Shown here: positions 22,587-35,638 of the stretch, in pieces
Layout of the letters: each line of letters begins with the position of its first letter
Position numbering within the stretch: the stretch's first letter is position 1
DNA from: Rhynchosporium graminicola
Lineage: Eukaryota > Ascomycota > Leotiomycetes > Helotiales > Ploettnerulaceae
NCBI GenBank assembly: GCA_900074885.1
Contig: FJUW01000011.1
Span: 124,001 to 188,000, forward strand
Length of the DNA: 64,000 bases
Direction: 5' to 3'
Translations under genes and position numbers: made by a program
The notes under the pieces: model-generated
The model's database searches: none
What the model saw: only the letters and a program-made list of their open reading frames with translations
Told to the model about the DNA's origin: nothing

Positions 22587-23152
22587 TCATAGACCATCAC
22601 AAGTCGACTTCTCATCAACCTTGAGGTTACACATGAAGCTCCTAACGCCCGAGTGGTAGTATCCCTGAAACTCTTGAACTTTTGGGTCCACTGGCGTCCA
22701 ATGTCTTCCTTCCTTTACACAATCGAGACCTGTAAAGACGCAGCATATGACCGCAGGATTCGTATTGCTCGTCATCGATCCAGTCTCTTGGTCCCAGAGG
22801 GGGAAAGGAAGATTCTGACACGATTTGTAGTTTCCGTATCCCTGGTACTCGAAGCCTTTGTAATTGTTATCGGAGTAGAATCGGGCGAGATCACTACGTC
22901 GAGTAAGCCGATATTCTTCGAAAATGAGGCCAACGATTGAGATATGATGGGCACTTACGGCAGGCTGTTTGGATTTGTGGTACAATTGCATTGGTAGGTT
23001 TCGGTGTTTGGTATCAATTTGATGCTGCAGTCACTTCCGAAGGACTTGCAATGAAAAGGATCGGTAACGGCATCAACTCTGCTGGTATGTGGAGTTGCGC
23101 GAGCCATGACGGTACTAGCGAAGATTACAAGAGCAGCATATGAGAGACGCAT
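22587..23152 (-). CDS. Small secreted cysteine-rich protein
   Basis: Two exons on the minus strand, 23152-22959 and 22893-22587, with a 65-bp intron (GTAAGT...GTAG); 166 residues. A signal peptide is clear (residues 1 to about 17, RLSYAALVIFASTVMA). The mature protein has ten cysteines: four in exon 1 (two C-x6-C / C-x-C-like pairs) and six in exon 2, including a CC. It is rich in Tyr/Gly (YKGFEYQGYGNYKSC) and has NCT as a glycosylation sequon. Size, secretion and even cysteine number fit the small secreted proteins often studied as fungal effector candidates, but I recognise no family. The intron joins CC and T to a Pro codon, and the reading is open on both sides. Confidence 0.75.
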
Positions 23153-24618
23153 CGTGGTGATATTTTCGGGTTGGATCTCCTAGGATTTTGTTGCGGTGAA
23201 GTTCTCTTGGTCACTATGGAAGCAGAAGGAGAATGGGCCTCATTCTTATAATTATCGGATAAGGAAGGTTAGTTCGTCACTCCATGTCTCCTTCCACATC
23301 ACATTGCGCAGAAGGGTGCTCTTCAAGCACTCCTTCCATATTTGTGTAGAACACACTCTTACCCCATTGCACCTTTCACTTGCCATCTTCTACCAGGTGA
23401 TAGCAATATTATTGTCATAATCCATGAATCCTTCAAGATACTCAAAACAAGGAAACTTACAGCGTCCACGATTTGGGTTGCATCGGAGTTCGTGCAACAT
23501 CGATATGCTTAGTACCTTGGTAGCTCCGAACTTCTGCTTGCGGATCTTCATGGCCCGGGAAGATCACTATCAGTTGTTATTTCGAGTAGTATGAAATCAA
23601 ATGGACTAGTCTCAGTAATTTGTCGCGAGCAGGCGAAGAACCTTTGAAGTACACTGAAGTCGCATGACGGATTCTTGTTAGGGAGAGGATAGTGATATCC
23701 TCGCCGAAGAGGAGATCGTGTGTTCCTCCGACTATCTTGTACTTCGTCGAGACAGGAATCGGCCCGCCATGAATGAATCATCTATGTCTGTAGAACATAC
23801 CAAGGTTGCGAAAACGATACATCGAAGTTCGATTTGGCAATATAGAACGAGCGACCCGAGTCTGAGAATCAGACCCCAAGGGAACCAATGATGATAAATT
23901 TCGGTGAAACCGCTCCATCTTTCTACTTGCTCTAGTCTAATTATAATATATGTGAAGGAGAATATTCTTTTTGCGCCGATGCACATGCAATATGGCGGCA
24001 CACACGAGCAAGTTGTGCCTCACCAAGAACTCTGGGATAAGGATCTGTACTGGCTTTTGAGACTACCTGTAACCTGTATACGCTCCGAGGGTTCCCTTAT
24101 TCCAGTCAATCTCGTCGTTACCATATTTGACCAGCTTGCTTGGTGAAATTCGAAGTGATCGGAAGTTGAAAGGCTCAGCTCGCTAAGCAGTGAAAAGTAA
24201 CGGCGAAGTCGCTTTGCTGTTCTGTATGTTGGAATGGCACCGATATCCAGGTCCATGAGCTCAAAGAAGGAAGTAATGTTAAAATGGAATCAAAACTGCT
24301 GTCATGCGGGGAGAAAATAAGTGCGCGTATAGGCCAGAGCTCTGCAGCACGTCCTGTATTTAAATCAACCCTGATGACCTTGCTCATGGATTGGTGTCTT
24401 ACCCAACAGCACTTTGCAGTCCAGTGTCTGCATGAAACAAAGTCACTCCAAGACTCTTTCAGGGCTCCTTTTCAGAGTTTCTCCATCTTTTTTTCCGCAC
24501 ACAGCTCTCGCTCAATCCCTGTCTCCTTGTTCACAACTAGGGTCACTTTTCTGAGTTTTCCGGCCGCTGTTATCCACTGTAGGCTTCTGGAGAAACCGAG
24601 TACAGCACAGATTTTAAT
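23153..24618. other. Gene-poor transition to the repeat block
   Basis: Frames on the minus strand at 23548-24387 overlap in several phases and could be a decayed gene, but I recognise no domain. No RNA gene seen. Confidence 0.4.
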
Positions 24619-24960
24619 GGCCACAGCTAAATCGACATACGTGAATAGCTAAATCGACATATACTAACCAAGCGAGCTGAAAATGATAGGTGCATTTATC
24701 ACTACTAAGATTTGGCTGCATAACTATATATAGTGCATTATTAGCCCTTTATAATTGTGTAAAATCATCAAAATCATCTTCACCCTCTGTATCCTGGGTA
24801 TATACCTCTACCCCCCTAATTATAGCTCTCCTAATCAAAGCTTCACTAGCTATAGTAGTATCTTCTATACTATCTATATAATAGATTAATAATATACTAT
24901 ACATATACCCTCTCTCCCTCCGTGTACCAGGTTCATAGCTATCTTGATGCCTACCCTTAA
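24619..24960 (-). mobile_element. Truncated second copy of the hAT-like family
   Basis: Starts GGCCACAGCTAAATC at 24619 and, as its complement, follows 10080-10397 of the first copy closely (shared: TATTATTAATCTATTAT, GTAGTGATAAATGCAC). Most differences are C/T or G/A. No matching far end or target duplication is visible, so it is truncated on the right. Confidence 0.7.
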
Positions 24961-25627
24961 GCCTCTATATAGCTATTACAGTCGATAATACGTAATTTTA
25001 TATAGTAGAAAGCTACTTAAGCAATATAGGAGCAGAGCTTAAGGGTAATTCAAACAATAAAAGCTCTCGGCGAGTATTTAAAGGTACTACTCTACCTCTA
25101 AGCGCACCTTTTAGTCTCCCTTTACTTTTGACTTTTAATAGATTCAGGAGAGGTAAAGCTAGGGGAGTAGAGTACACTGATTCAGGCCTATTATAGTACT
25201 AATAGTGATAAATATCACTTAGAAGTATACTACTATCTTCCTGCTATCGCTTCCAAAGAGTATAAAAGCAAGGTAGACCAAATACTTATTAAGTAGTACA
25301 AAAACAGCTATCTAGTGGAGGTCTAGAAGCAGGTAGTTTACTAGCTTCTTATACGATTTTCTAGAGAGCCCGGGTATAAACATATAGAAGAATTACAGCT
25401 AGAAAAGGTATATTTATATTATGCCGAGGTCTCAATAGCTATTATATAATAGCTGAAGATATACCGGATTACTAAGCGGTCCAAAAGAGCTATAATTTGA
25501 GGAACTCTCCCCTCAGATCAGCATACTCACGCTATAAATATAGCTTCAAAGTAGCGTAGTAACCTTCGATTGGACTAGTAACTATAACTCTAAAGTAGTA
25601 TAACTAGTCTACCCAGAAGGCTATAAG
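24961..25627. other. RIP-mutated unassigned repeat
   Basis: TA-rich, CA/TG-poor. From about 25150 to 25490 one + frame reads fairly openly with only TAG/TAA stops (e.g. KYHLEVYYYLPAIASKEYKSK), so it probably descends from a coding repeat, but I cannot name it. Confidence 0.4.
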
Positions 25628-26018
25628 TGTTACGGGGCGAGTGCAAAGTGTATAGTATAAACGGTATCTTTAATTAATAGGAAGAATTAGCTGAAGAGCG
25701 GAGGAGAATTCTTCCTTAATAGAAAAGGAGAGGATACGGTACGACTACTACTAGTGCCTTAGTAGTAGCGGTTAGCGAGATACTAAGCGTTAAGTATCTA
25801 TCCCGGGTATAACTCGTTATATTACCCCCCCTTTTAAACTAATCCTCCTTTAAAAATTATTCCGTAGCTATCATCTCGAAGCAAAGGCTTACTCGGCCTT
25901 ACTATGCTCGATATCCTTATAGTACTCACGCGAACTACTGCCTTTCCCTTCGTATTATCTTACTCCGTAGCAGAGTTAGAGGATACTAATAATAATCGAC
26001 TATATAAGGCTTAATAGT
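25628..26018 (-). mobile_element. Fragment of LTR element G (3' LTR and tail)
   Basis: An LTR of 194 bp at 25628-25821 begins TGTTACGGGGC and ends CGTTATA on +; a run of seven C (a polypurine tract on the minus strand) follows at 25825. The internal tail is cut at about 26018 by the next LTR. No 5' part is seen. Confidence 0.55.
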
Positions 26019-26288
26019 TATGACGACAGCTCACCTGAATATCATATGAGAAGAAGGATAGATACCGGGGCCCAAGTTCCCAGGTATCCCGGCATAACTA
26101 GTGTCCGACTCGGTATAGTATCGGAATAGTACTAGTATATATATATAAGATACTTTATACTCTATCTCTCTTCTTCTCTCTTTCTTATCTTTTTGTTTCC
26201 TTAGTAGTAGACTATATAAGATCGCTCTTAGCCTCCCTACTTAATTTAATACTTGCTTATATACTGCCTCGAGTCTTATATCGTTATA
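26019..26288 (+). repeat. A-type LTR in + orientation
   Basis: A 270-bp copy running TATGACGACAGCTCACC to TCTTATATCGTTATA. It is the mirror image of 26524-26792, with transition-type differences. No target duplication is visible, so it is probably a truncated or recombined copy. Confidence 0.7.
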
Positions 26289-26523
26289 TATACTTTCTTT
26301 AAAATCTATCTATAATTCCTTTATACTAAGGGAGTTATTAAAGAAGCGTTAGTAAAGACTTCTTCTATTATACTATTTACGATAAGCTGAATTAAACCCT
26401 GATTTATAGCTATCCGAGAGATCTTTAGAATCTCGGCTATATAAGAGTAGTTATCGAATAACTAACTCAGCAGATAAGATATTATATTAAGCTATCTCCG
26501 GCTATCTTAATCTTTTTATTAAA
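26289..26523 (-). mobile_element. 5' leader fragment between mirror LTRs
   Basis: Matches 48440-48676, the stretch just downstream of the 5' LTR in element F (shared: TCCGAGAGATCT, AGAATCTCGGCT). So the LTR at 26524-26792 is followed, in its own sense, by a leader/primer-binding region as well as preceded by a polypurine tract. Confidence 0.55.
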
Positions 26524-26792
26524 TATAACGATATAAGACTTAAGGTAATATACAAGTAAAGATAAAATAAGTAGGAAAGCTAAGAGCGATCTTATATAGT
26601 CTACTACTAAGGAAATAAAAAGATAAGAAAGAGAGAAGAAGAGAGATAGAGTATAAAGTATCTTATATATATATACTAGTACTAGTCCGATACTATACCG
26701 AGTCGGACACTAGTTATACCGGGATACCTATGAACTTAGGCCCTAGTATCTATCCTTCTTCTTATATAATATCCAGGTAAGCTATTATTATA
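26524..26792 (-). repeat. 3' LTR of element A
   Basis: 269 bp; on the minus strand it starts TATAATAATAGCTTACC right after a polypurine run (eight or nine C on + at 26796-26804). It shares its 3' half with the F-type LTRs (GCTAAGAGCGATCTTATATAG) but has a different 5' half. Confidence 0.75.
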
Positions 26793-27539
26793 TTACCCCC
26801 CCCCTAAGAAGAGCTTAACCCTAAGCTCGGAAGGTTATAGTTTATATTAGGATTTAGTCTTTATTATAACTATTTTCGTTGATATTCGCGTAATAAGCGC
26901 TAGCTGCCCTTTAGTAGTAGTAAATTCTTTATCAGGTTCTAGCTAGTTATATCGCTATAATAGTACTATATTAGTTATAGCTTCTAAATTAGGCAGTAAG
27001 CTATATTTACTTTATCTGTTTATAGCGGGAGTCGAGTTTTAGTAGGGCGTAAAGTATATAAAGGAAGGAGTTTATTAATATTAGAGCCTCTCCTTTTTAA
27101 TTATAATAACTACTTAAACTTATAAGTTTACTCTCCCTAGACTATAATACTATTCCTAGAGTAGATATTATTACTAACTACTATAGTAATCTACTATAAT
27201 CTTATATATCAATCGACCTAATTAACTCTTCTCTTATTATAAGTAAGTTCCTCGCTTTAGTATTAGAGATAGTCTTAAAGTAAGATATAGGGGTTCTATA
27301 GATCTATAACGCTAACTCCTATAGTGCCTTTACTAGTTCCTACTGATACTCTTTTAGCGGCGTATTATATATATTACTTATAATATATTCGCGCCTTCCT
27401 TAAGCTAAAGTATAATAATACTTCTATTCTAGAACTTCTATATTTATTTAATAAGCTTAACTCTAAGCTTTATAAGTATTATTCGGCGTTAAAGAGCAGT
27501 TATAAGTATATAAGTTACTTAGACTTAAATATAATTATA

Positions 27540-28250
27540 TATACTAACGCGTTATAGTTACTTAACTATATTAATATATAGTATACTATTTTATCTAGTT
27601 TACTTCCTAGCGATAAAGCTAAGGACGCGGAGCTAAATCAGGGCAGTATTATAGCTACTTATAAAGCTATTAATCGGATTTATTATCTCGCGAAATCTAC
27701 TGCTCCTACTATTACGTTAGAGATTACTACTATATAATTAGCAGAGACTTAGGCTTTAAAGCGTTCTATAGAGAAAGTATTTAAGGAGTTAGAGTTTATT
27801 AAAGTAGTAAGTTAAGATCTTTAAACTCTTAGATACTAGTATAATACTAACGTAATATAAGATTTAGATCTTCTAATAAAAGATTCAGCGAAATCTAGGT
27901 TAATAATATAAATAGTATTAAAGTAAATAAAAGAGTTAAATACTATTATACGGGAATTTATAAAGAAAGCTATATTTAAAGCTACGATATCTAATACTAA
28001 GGGAAAAAGGAATTTGCTTTCTAGTTTAGAGATAGTATTAGATCTAGATACTCCCGGACCCTCTTTAAAGAAGAAAGCTTATAGGATTAGCTATTATACT
28101 TAGTCTACTACTAAGGCTACGTTAGTAAATTTAAGTAAGGAGTTAGATATAGTAATTCCGGTTCTAGATATTCTAGATTTACTAGAAGCTCCGGAGAACT
28201 TAGGAGAGAAAGCTAGTAAAGTAAAAGTAATAAAGGAAGTAGAGTTTTAG
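27540..28250 (+). pseudogene. Long antisense reading frame in element A
   Basis: One + frame (codons starting at multiples of three, e.g. 27585, 27687, 28242) reads coherently for about 236 codons: LPSDKAKDAELNQGSI..., ALKRSIEKVFKELEFIKVV, SLEIVLDLDTPGPSLKKKAY, ATLVNLSKELDIVIPVLD. The interruptions are TAA and TAG only, as RIP would give. It lies between the pol end and the 3' LTR of A and is antisense to the element. The composition suggests a helical, coiled-coil-prone protein. Function unknown; it could also be a separate inserted gene fragment. Confidence 0.5.
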
Positions 28251-31200
28251 ATATAGCGTTATTATAGAGTATAATCAGGGGATTATCTTTAGTAATAAAT
28301 TTTTAATACTAGTAACTATAATAGTTTATTATCCTTTAAGTAACTATAGTTATCTATTCTATCTTCTTAAGCTTTAATCTACTAATCTAGTTTATACGAA
28401 AGTCTAGGTTTACTTAGGTTAGTAGTATAGAAGTCTCTAAGCTTATATAGAGCACTTATTAAGTCGGAAGCGTTATACTAAGTTAAGTCCGGGTTATAGC
28501 TTAGCTAGCTAACTCAATACTTTAGATTACCTCTTAGGAGCTATATAGCGAGTATATCTTATAACTCTTACTCTTCTTAAGTAGTAATAACCTCCGGGAG
28601 TAGGTTTAATAGCTTATAGCTTAGTAATAAGTTATCCGGGTCCTTAAAAAGTAATTCGGGAGCGAATATATTATATATAGAAGATCCTAGGGGCAAATCT
28701 AGCTTATAGGAATATCTGATCTTAGCTAAGACCTAGTATAGTCTTACCTAGAGGCTAGATAGCTTCTTACTTAGCTAATAATTCTTAAGGTTTCTTATAA
28801 AGAGAAATACCTTATCTCTAACTTCCTAGTTAATATTATACTATTTCGGGTCAGTTATAGCGCTTATCCTCTGCTAAGTAGCTAGTATATTAGCTTTTAT
28901 AACCTCGATAGCGGATTTAGTATATTTAGCTAAGGATTTAGTATTAGTATAATTAAGGTTCTCTTATAGGGTCGATACGATAAGTTACTTCTAATCCTAG
29001 CTATTCTATAGTAGTATACTATATTTAAGGGTATATAGCGCTATACTAATAAAATCGTAAGGTAAGGTTACTTAAGCGCGGTCTATTATTAGTAGTAGTT
29101 CGCTTTAGTTACTCTAGTAATAATTAACGAAAAGTCTAAAGTATTAGTTAATATATTAGTTTATAATCTCTATTTATCTATTAGTTTACTAGTAGAAGGA
29201 GATAGAGAGCTTAACCTTAACTCTAACTATATAATAAAACTCTTATTAGAAGGATAAGATAAACTAAGCTCCTTAGTTAGATATAATTAACTTAAGGGTA
29301 TATCTGAAACGATATATCTATTAGATAAATAATATTACTATTCCGCGGGTATTAATATTATAGTAGTATAGTATCGATATAGAGTCCTTCCCTAGGTAAT
29401 TAATAAATACTAATATCTTATTAAACCCTTAGTTGTTAAGCGGGAAGTCCTTAAAATCTATAGCTAAGTACTATATAAGGTAGCTAGGTACTAATAATAG
29501 ATAGAGGAATCCTTACTATTTTATCCGCTTCGGATAAGAGTACTAGTAAGAGTAGTAATTATAAGTATACTATTTTATATCTAATACGAGTCCTTTCTAG
29601 TAGTAATAAGTAGAAATTATCCTAGCGGTCTTATAAGTATTTAGATAAGCGGAAGAAACTTAATCGTGGATTTCGCTAATTAAACAAGTATATAGCGGGA
29701 TATAGCGTTATACGTATAAACGACTATTATAAAGTAATAAGCTATTATTAATAGTATAGCTATTTCCTAGTATATTCTATTTATTAGAGAATAATTCTTA
29801 GTTAAATTAGTATAGTTTCTCGATTAAATTAAAGGAGTTATATACAGGTTCTAATAATATATTAGTCCCTAGCGATATTAGGTATATATAACTGATTTAA
29901 TCGATATAATATTTAGCTAGTTCTGTATTAATCCTAGGATCTAAGTAGTCTGAAGATAGTAAAACCCGAGATCTATTATCCTATTTCTATTATTCCTATA
30001 TCCTTAGATCTTATTCCCTATAGCTAAGGATATTAGCTTTAGCGTTATCTTTACTAAATATATATATAATTTGAAATTTAAATTCGGAAAGGAATTCTAT
30101 CTATCTAGCTTACTTACTAGTTAAGACCTTAGTAGTTATAAAGTATTCTAAGGATTAATAGTTCGTATATACGCTAGTATAGCGTTATAGCGATATAAGT
30201 TTAGGTCTCTATTTCCGGAAAGACTTAATAATAGTATATAATTCCTTATTATAGATCTTCTAGTTTAGTTCGTATCTATTAAGAATATAAGAGTAGAATC
30301 TAATTAGATATTACTAGTTATCTTTATATAATTAGGAGATAACTCTAGCTATTATACTATTAGAGGTATTAGTTTCTAGTTTAGTCTATAATTCAGGGTC
30401 GAAATAATATAATTTCTATATCGATAGTAGCTATTAATATAAATTATCGAAGGATTTCTTATAATCGTTAATAAAATTCTATAGTACTATAGGCCTAGTA
30501 AGTATTAAAAGGGGTTTAGCGATAAGGCCGAAATTCCGAATAAATTAATAATAGAAACTATAGAATCCTAAGAAAGATTTTATAGCTATTACTATTTCGG
30601 GGTACTTCTAGTCTACTAATAGTACTACCTTCTTAAGATCTAGCTCGATTCTATTAGTAATAATAATATATCTAAGGTATTTAGTTTAAGTAATATAGAA
30701 TTCGCTTTTCTTAATATCTACTTAGAGTCCGGTATCTATTAAGTATTATAGTACTAATTTAATATATTCCTTATATTCCTAAAGTATTTCCGAGTATATA
30801 AGAATATTATCTAAGTAAGCTATATAGAAATCGTCTAAGTAGTCTAGTAATATATTATTTATATATTATTAGTATATACTAAGTCTATTATAGAGCTTAA
30901 AAAGTAGTACTTTATATTTATAGGATCTAAAGCGGGCTCAGAAAGTAATATACTCTTCTGATTCGGGGTCTATATAAATATAGTTAAATACTACTCGGAT
31001 ATCTAGTTTAGTAAAAATTACTACTTTAGATACCCGAGTTAAGAGCTTATTAATCCTAAGTATTAAGTATAAATCCTTCCGAGTAATTATATTAAGCTTA
31101 TAATAGTTAATATAGAAGCGTAATCCTCTATCGGCCTTCTTAACGAATAGTATAAGTAATACGAAAGGACTTTAGCTAGATTCGATAAATCCCTTATCTA

Positions 31201-32477
31201 AGTTCTCTATAAAGTACTCCTTAGTTACTTATAATTCGTTTATAGATTACTAATATAGAAGCGAATATATATTAAGTAATAGTTCTTCTAGAATAATTTT
31301 ATAATCGTATAAGTAATATAGTAGAAGAATATTAGAATCCCGCTTAGAAAAAGCTTCCTTAAGAGTATAATACTATTTTAGTAGCTTTTCGGCCACGAGT
31401 CGCTTAGTATCAGGATCCTCAGGGGAGTCGCTATTTAAGCAGTCTTATAGGAGGTAGTCTATTTCGTAGATACTAATAAAGAATAATTCAGAGCTTTCGT
31501 ATTTTATATTAAAGTAAAAAGCTATAGTACTAATTTAGTAAATCGGAACTAGTTTCTAGATCCTCGGAGGTTAAGAGGGGCACTTACGATAGGGTTTCGG
31601 CGTAAGTACTTTTCTTAATGAATTCGAAGCGGAAAAGGGTTCGGATTCCTTAGCGATAAGCGGAAATAAGTTTAATAATAGAGATAATACATTAATATAT
31701 TATATCGCTACTATTTAGGGTAATTAGCATTAGTCTAGCTAGTTTATAGCGCAGTCTCGCGTATTAGTATCGATTTAGTAAGATCGATTAATATTAAGTT
31801 TATAAAGTAGTAGAGTTATAATTATCTTCTTATTATATTAGAGAGTAACTAGATATTATTCCGGCTATAGTAGCTTATAGTAAAGCGTATCTAGCTTAAC
31901 TTAGAATTATTATATCTATTTAATACTAATAATTATATCTTATTATCCTAAATCGAGGAGAATAAAAAAGTAGTTATAAACACGCTTATTATCGATAGAA
32001 AGATATAAATATATAAAATAAGTAATATAAGTTCTAATAGACTATTGGAACTTATATATTAGAATAGAATAAGATAGTAGCTCGATTTTAATACTAAGAG
32101 CTCCTAATAGTTATCCGGTAAGAGTACGATTAATAAATAGATAGCTATTCGCTCTAGTATCGATTAAGTTATTTATAGAGACTCCTAGCTTATTTATATT
32201 AACTATAGTTAGATATATAAATTACTTATCTCCTATTAAGAAGTTAAAGTTAAGATTAGAGAGATTATACTTATGTAAACCTAAGAAGGAGTTTTTACCT
32301 AGGCCTCGCTATTTCCCTCTAGTATTAGTTTAGATTCGGAAAGTATATCTTCTACTACCACTTTAGTTACTCTTTCCTCTTCTGGAAATTCGTTAATTAA
32401 TTAAACCTTAAGTAAGTTAAGATAATCTAACTTAATATAACTAAGCTATTTATAACTATAATACCTAAGGGGTTCTC

Positions 32478-32708
32478 TGTTACAGTCCATACTATAACGA
32501 CCTCAGGCTCCTAGGCATCATAGCAGGCAGGGCTAGCGGAATGCGGTTAGTGCGTACTAGAGGATAATTAGTTAGTATAGCCCTACGGTTATACCTAGAG
32601 AGAGAGTCGAGAGTAGAAACCTCCTCTCTATTTTTTCTTCCCTTTACTTAGCGTACTCTTAAGGGCGAATATAATTCGTTATCGACTCCCTATGCCTCTA
32701 CTATAATA
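32478..32708 (+). repeat. 5' LTR of element B
   Basis: Begins TGTTACAGTCCATACTATA, ends in a RIP-changed ACA (ATA). Differs from the 3' LTR mostly by C/T and G/A changes, and is the better preserved of the two. Confidence 0.9.
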
Positions 32709-33339
32709 TAAGAAAAGATTAATTACCTCGCTAGGAAGTAGTAATATCTATTTAGAAGTATTAAAGCTAGTACTACTTTCTTAGTACGACTTCTACGATT
32801 TCTACCCTACCTGTACTCGATAACTTCGACTATACGCGCTATCTACTTCTATACCTCAGAAGTAGAGTATTTCAGAGAAATCTAAACTCTCTCCTTTAAT
32901 TAGTATTACCTCTATAGTATAATTCTATTAAAAACCCCTATTATAATATTTTTTACGCCTTTAGCCTTATACTTAGCCTTATATATCCTTAACCTTAAAC
33001 CCTCCTAATATCGCGACTTCTACGAACCTTTACGACCTCTGCGAAGCTCCCTCCTATAATTCTAACTCTATATATACTTATAAGAAAAGAACTCGATAGC
33101 CGAAGTAAAGTGAACTCGTAAAAGGAATCTAAAGTAAACCTAATTAGTAACCTCCTAATACCTTAAATATATATTCTACTAAAGGACTTTAAGAATATAC
33201 TTACTCTCGCGCTATATTAATCTTTACCTCTTTAAATAAGTTACTATTAAGCTTTAGGTCCCTCTTAAGCGCGTTTTTAGCTATAGCAGGCCCTCTTATA
33301 TATAACCGCGCTGAAGCACTCGAGAGCCCTTTATACTAA

Positions 33340-35398
33340 ATAGACTCGGGTTCCCTAAATAGAAGAGAAAGAGTAAAAGCGCGTTAGTAGAGGATATTAT
33401 TAAGGATACTATTAAAAGTAATCTAATAAAAGAAGAAATAGCGTTAAGCTCTAATAGCAATAGTAATAACGATTTCGAGAATACTACTAAAGCACTTATA
33501 TTTCGTTCCGAGTTACTAAAGTTAATTATTAATACTACTATCGCCTCTTTATAACTTATATTACCTCTAATCTCTCCTACTTCGGAAATACGAAGTATTA
33601 TACTTACTCCTTAAATAGAAACCGACTTTTAGCTAGAATTTATAATAGCGCCTTCCGGTTTCTTAGATAAGTAAATATAAGTTATAAATACTACTATTAC
33701 TATTACTATAACTACTGCTCTTACTCTAGAGGCTAATACTAATACTACTAGGAAGTTATAATCTCTTACTATAGATCTCTAACCTACTATAGATTACTTT
33801 CTTCTAAAGCTCGATAACGCTATAAAGGCTATCGAGTCTTATCGAGTTAAGTTCTCTCGCTTTCTCTTTACTAATTATAATAGTAAGATTAAGTATAATA
33901 TATAGAAGATAGATATAAAGCTCTTTTTAGAAGAATATTCTAATAACTTCCTTACTAGTAATATATAAGTTAAAGCTTACTTTAAGTATATCAGAGGAGA
34001 AGCTAAGACTATTATCTTCTAATATATAGATACTAGCGCTGATAGCTAATTTAAGACTACTTCTAATATCCTTAGAAGTTTAGACTAGCGCTTCTTTAAT
34101 TATAATCGTATCTAGCGTACTAAAGCTACTTACGAGAACCTGAAGATAACTAGAAATATAACTTATAACTAGTTCCGAGTTAAGTTTACTAACCTTACTA
34201 CTATTAGTAAGATCTCTAGAGATAGATAATTTAAAGATATCCTAAAGAAGATCTCTCTTACCTTAAAGGCTTATATTATAGTTAAAAAGTATAAGATAGA
34301 TAGTAACTATAACCTCCTTAACGAGTACTTAGCTATTATAGATCGGGAGTCTTATAATATTACCGCTAAAGAGAACCTTATTAAGAAAGTAGCTCTTGCT
34401 ACTACTATTCCTACTAGAACTCTAGGTATTCTTAAGAGAGAGACCCCTTTCGATATCGAATATACTATTAAGAGTAGCTCTTAGATTAACGATTATACTA
34501 CTAAGACTATACGATTCGCTCCTGAGATCTATAATCCTAGCTCATAAGTACCTCGTATTACTACTACTACTAATACTTACTATATCTATAAGAAGAAAAG
34601 CTATTAGGCTCAGGAATATCCTAACGCTATAAAAATCGCTAAGATAACTAGTTAGTTAGTAGAGGATATTACTACTCTTTATAGTATAGAGAAGAATAAT
34701 AAGAATACTAATAATTCCTCTCTAGTAGAAATTAATAAGTTATTAGGAAACTACTAAGCTATAGGATAGTCTCCCCCTATAGTAAACGCCTCGATCTATA
34801 GAATAATTTAAATACTAATTTCTATTCTTTTACTAAAGGAAAATAATTCCTAGTTACTATAGAATTAGAGAGAAATAGATTATTTATTAAAATAGAAGTA
34901 TATATCGATAGTAGAGCAAATATCTTTAGAGCTCTATATACCTTAGTTACTCTTAAACTTTATTATCTCTTAGGTATTAATTTCCTTACTCTCCCGAAAC
35001 CTATTATTCCTACTAGCTATAATAGAAAGGCTAGTACTATTATTACTTATATAATTCTCCTTACTCTTACTATCGATTACTATTAAGTTAACTTCCCTTT
35101 CCTAATTACTAATTTAGAAAGTAATAATATACTAATAGGATATAAATTCTTAGAGTATTACGAACTTAAATAAAATTATAACTATTATTATAAGAACTAT
35201 CTCGAGTAGCTTATAGATATACTACTAGTACGCTACTTCGATAAAAGACTAGAGCTACTATTACCTCTAGGTAATAAGGTAGTAGACTAATAATATCAGC
35301 TCGACTAAGAGCGATAAGATACCCTAATAAACTAAGAAGTTACTAGCGTATAAGCTCCCTGACTAGTATTACTTAGAAAGGAAAGTCGCCCTTTAGCG
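33340..35398 (+). pseudogene. Gag and protease of element B
   Basis: The structural protein is followed by a zinc knuckle whose cysteines have become tyrosines (TYYIYKKKSY...AQEYPN at about 34570-34622), then an aspartic protease with IEVYIDSRANIFRAL (about 34893-34940; family D-S-G-A reads D-S-R-A). The frame is interrupted by many TAG/TAA. Element C sits just after, at 35404. Confidence 0.75.
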
Positions 35399-35403
35399 TT
35401 TAT

Positions 35404-35638
35404 TGTGACGCTTGCTCTAGAAAGGTCTCAAAACTACCTGAGTAATAAGACCTTATATTGCTATGAATATGAAGTAGTAAGAATCACTTAAGAATCTATA
35501 ACTAAGGAGTGAAGAAGTAGAGAGAGAATAGAAGTATATATATGAAAAGGGGCCCCTAAACTCTACTCGTGTAATCTCGCTTAGTAGTAAGTGTTTCCAC
35601 TAATAGGGAGAGACCTCTAAACCTGACTAGTCGTTATA
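35404..35638 (-). repeat. 3' LTR of element C
   Basis: Starts TGTGACGCTTGCTCTAG on +, and differs from the other LTR only at scattered C/T and G/A positions, mainly at the ends. The middle keeps TG and CA dinucleotides that are rare elsewhere in the block. Confidence 0.9.

Noticed and set aside
23548..24387. Possible minus-strand gene
   Set aside because: Several overlapping frames, no consistent splice chain and no family landmark; left as unexplained intergenic sequence.
26796..26804. C run as a possible G-quadruplex
   Set aside because: Explained as the polypurine tract of element A; a single run cannot form a quadruplex alone.
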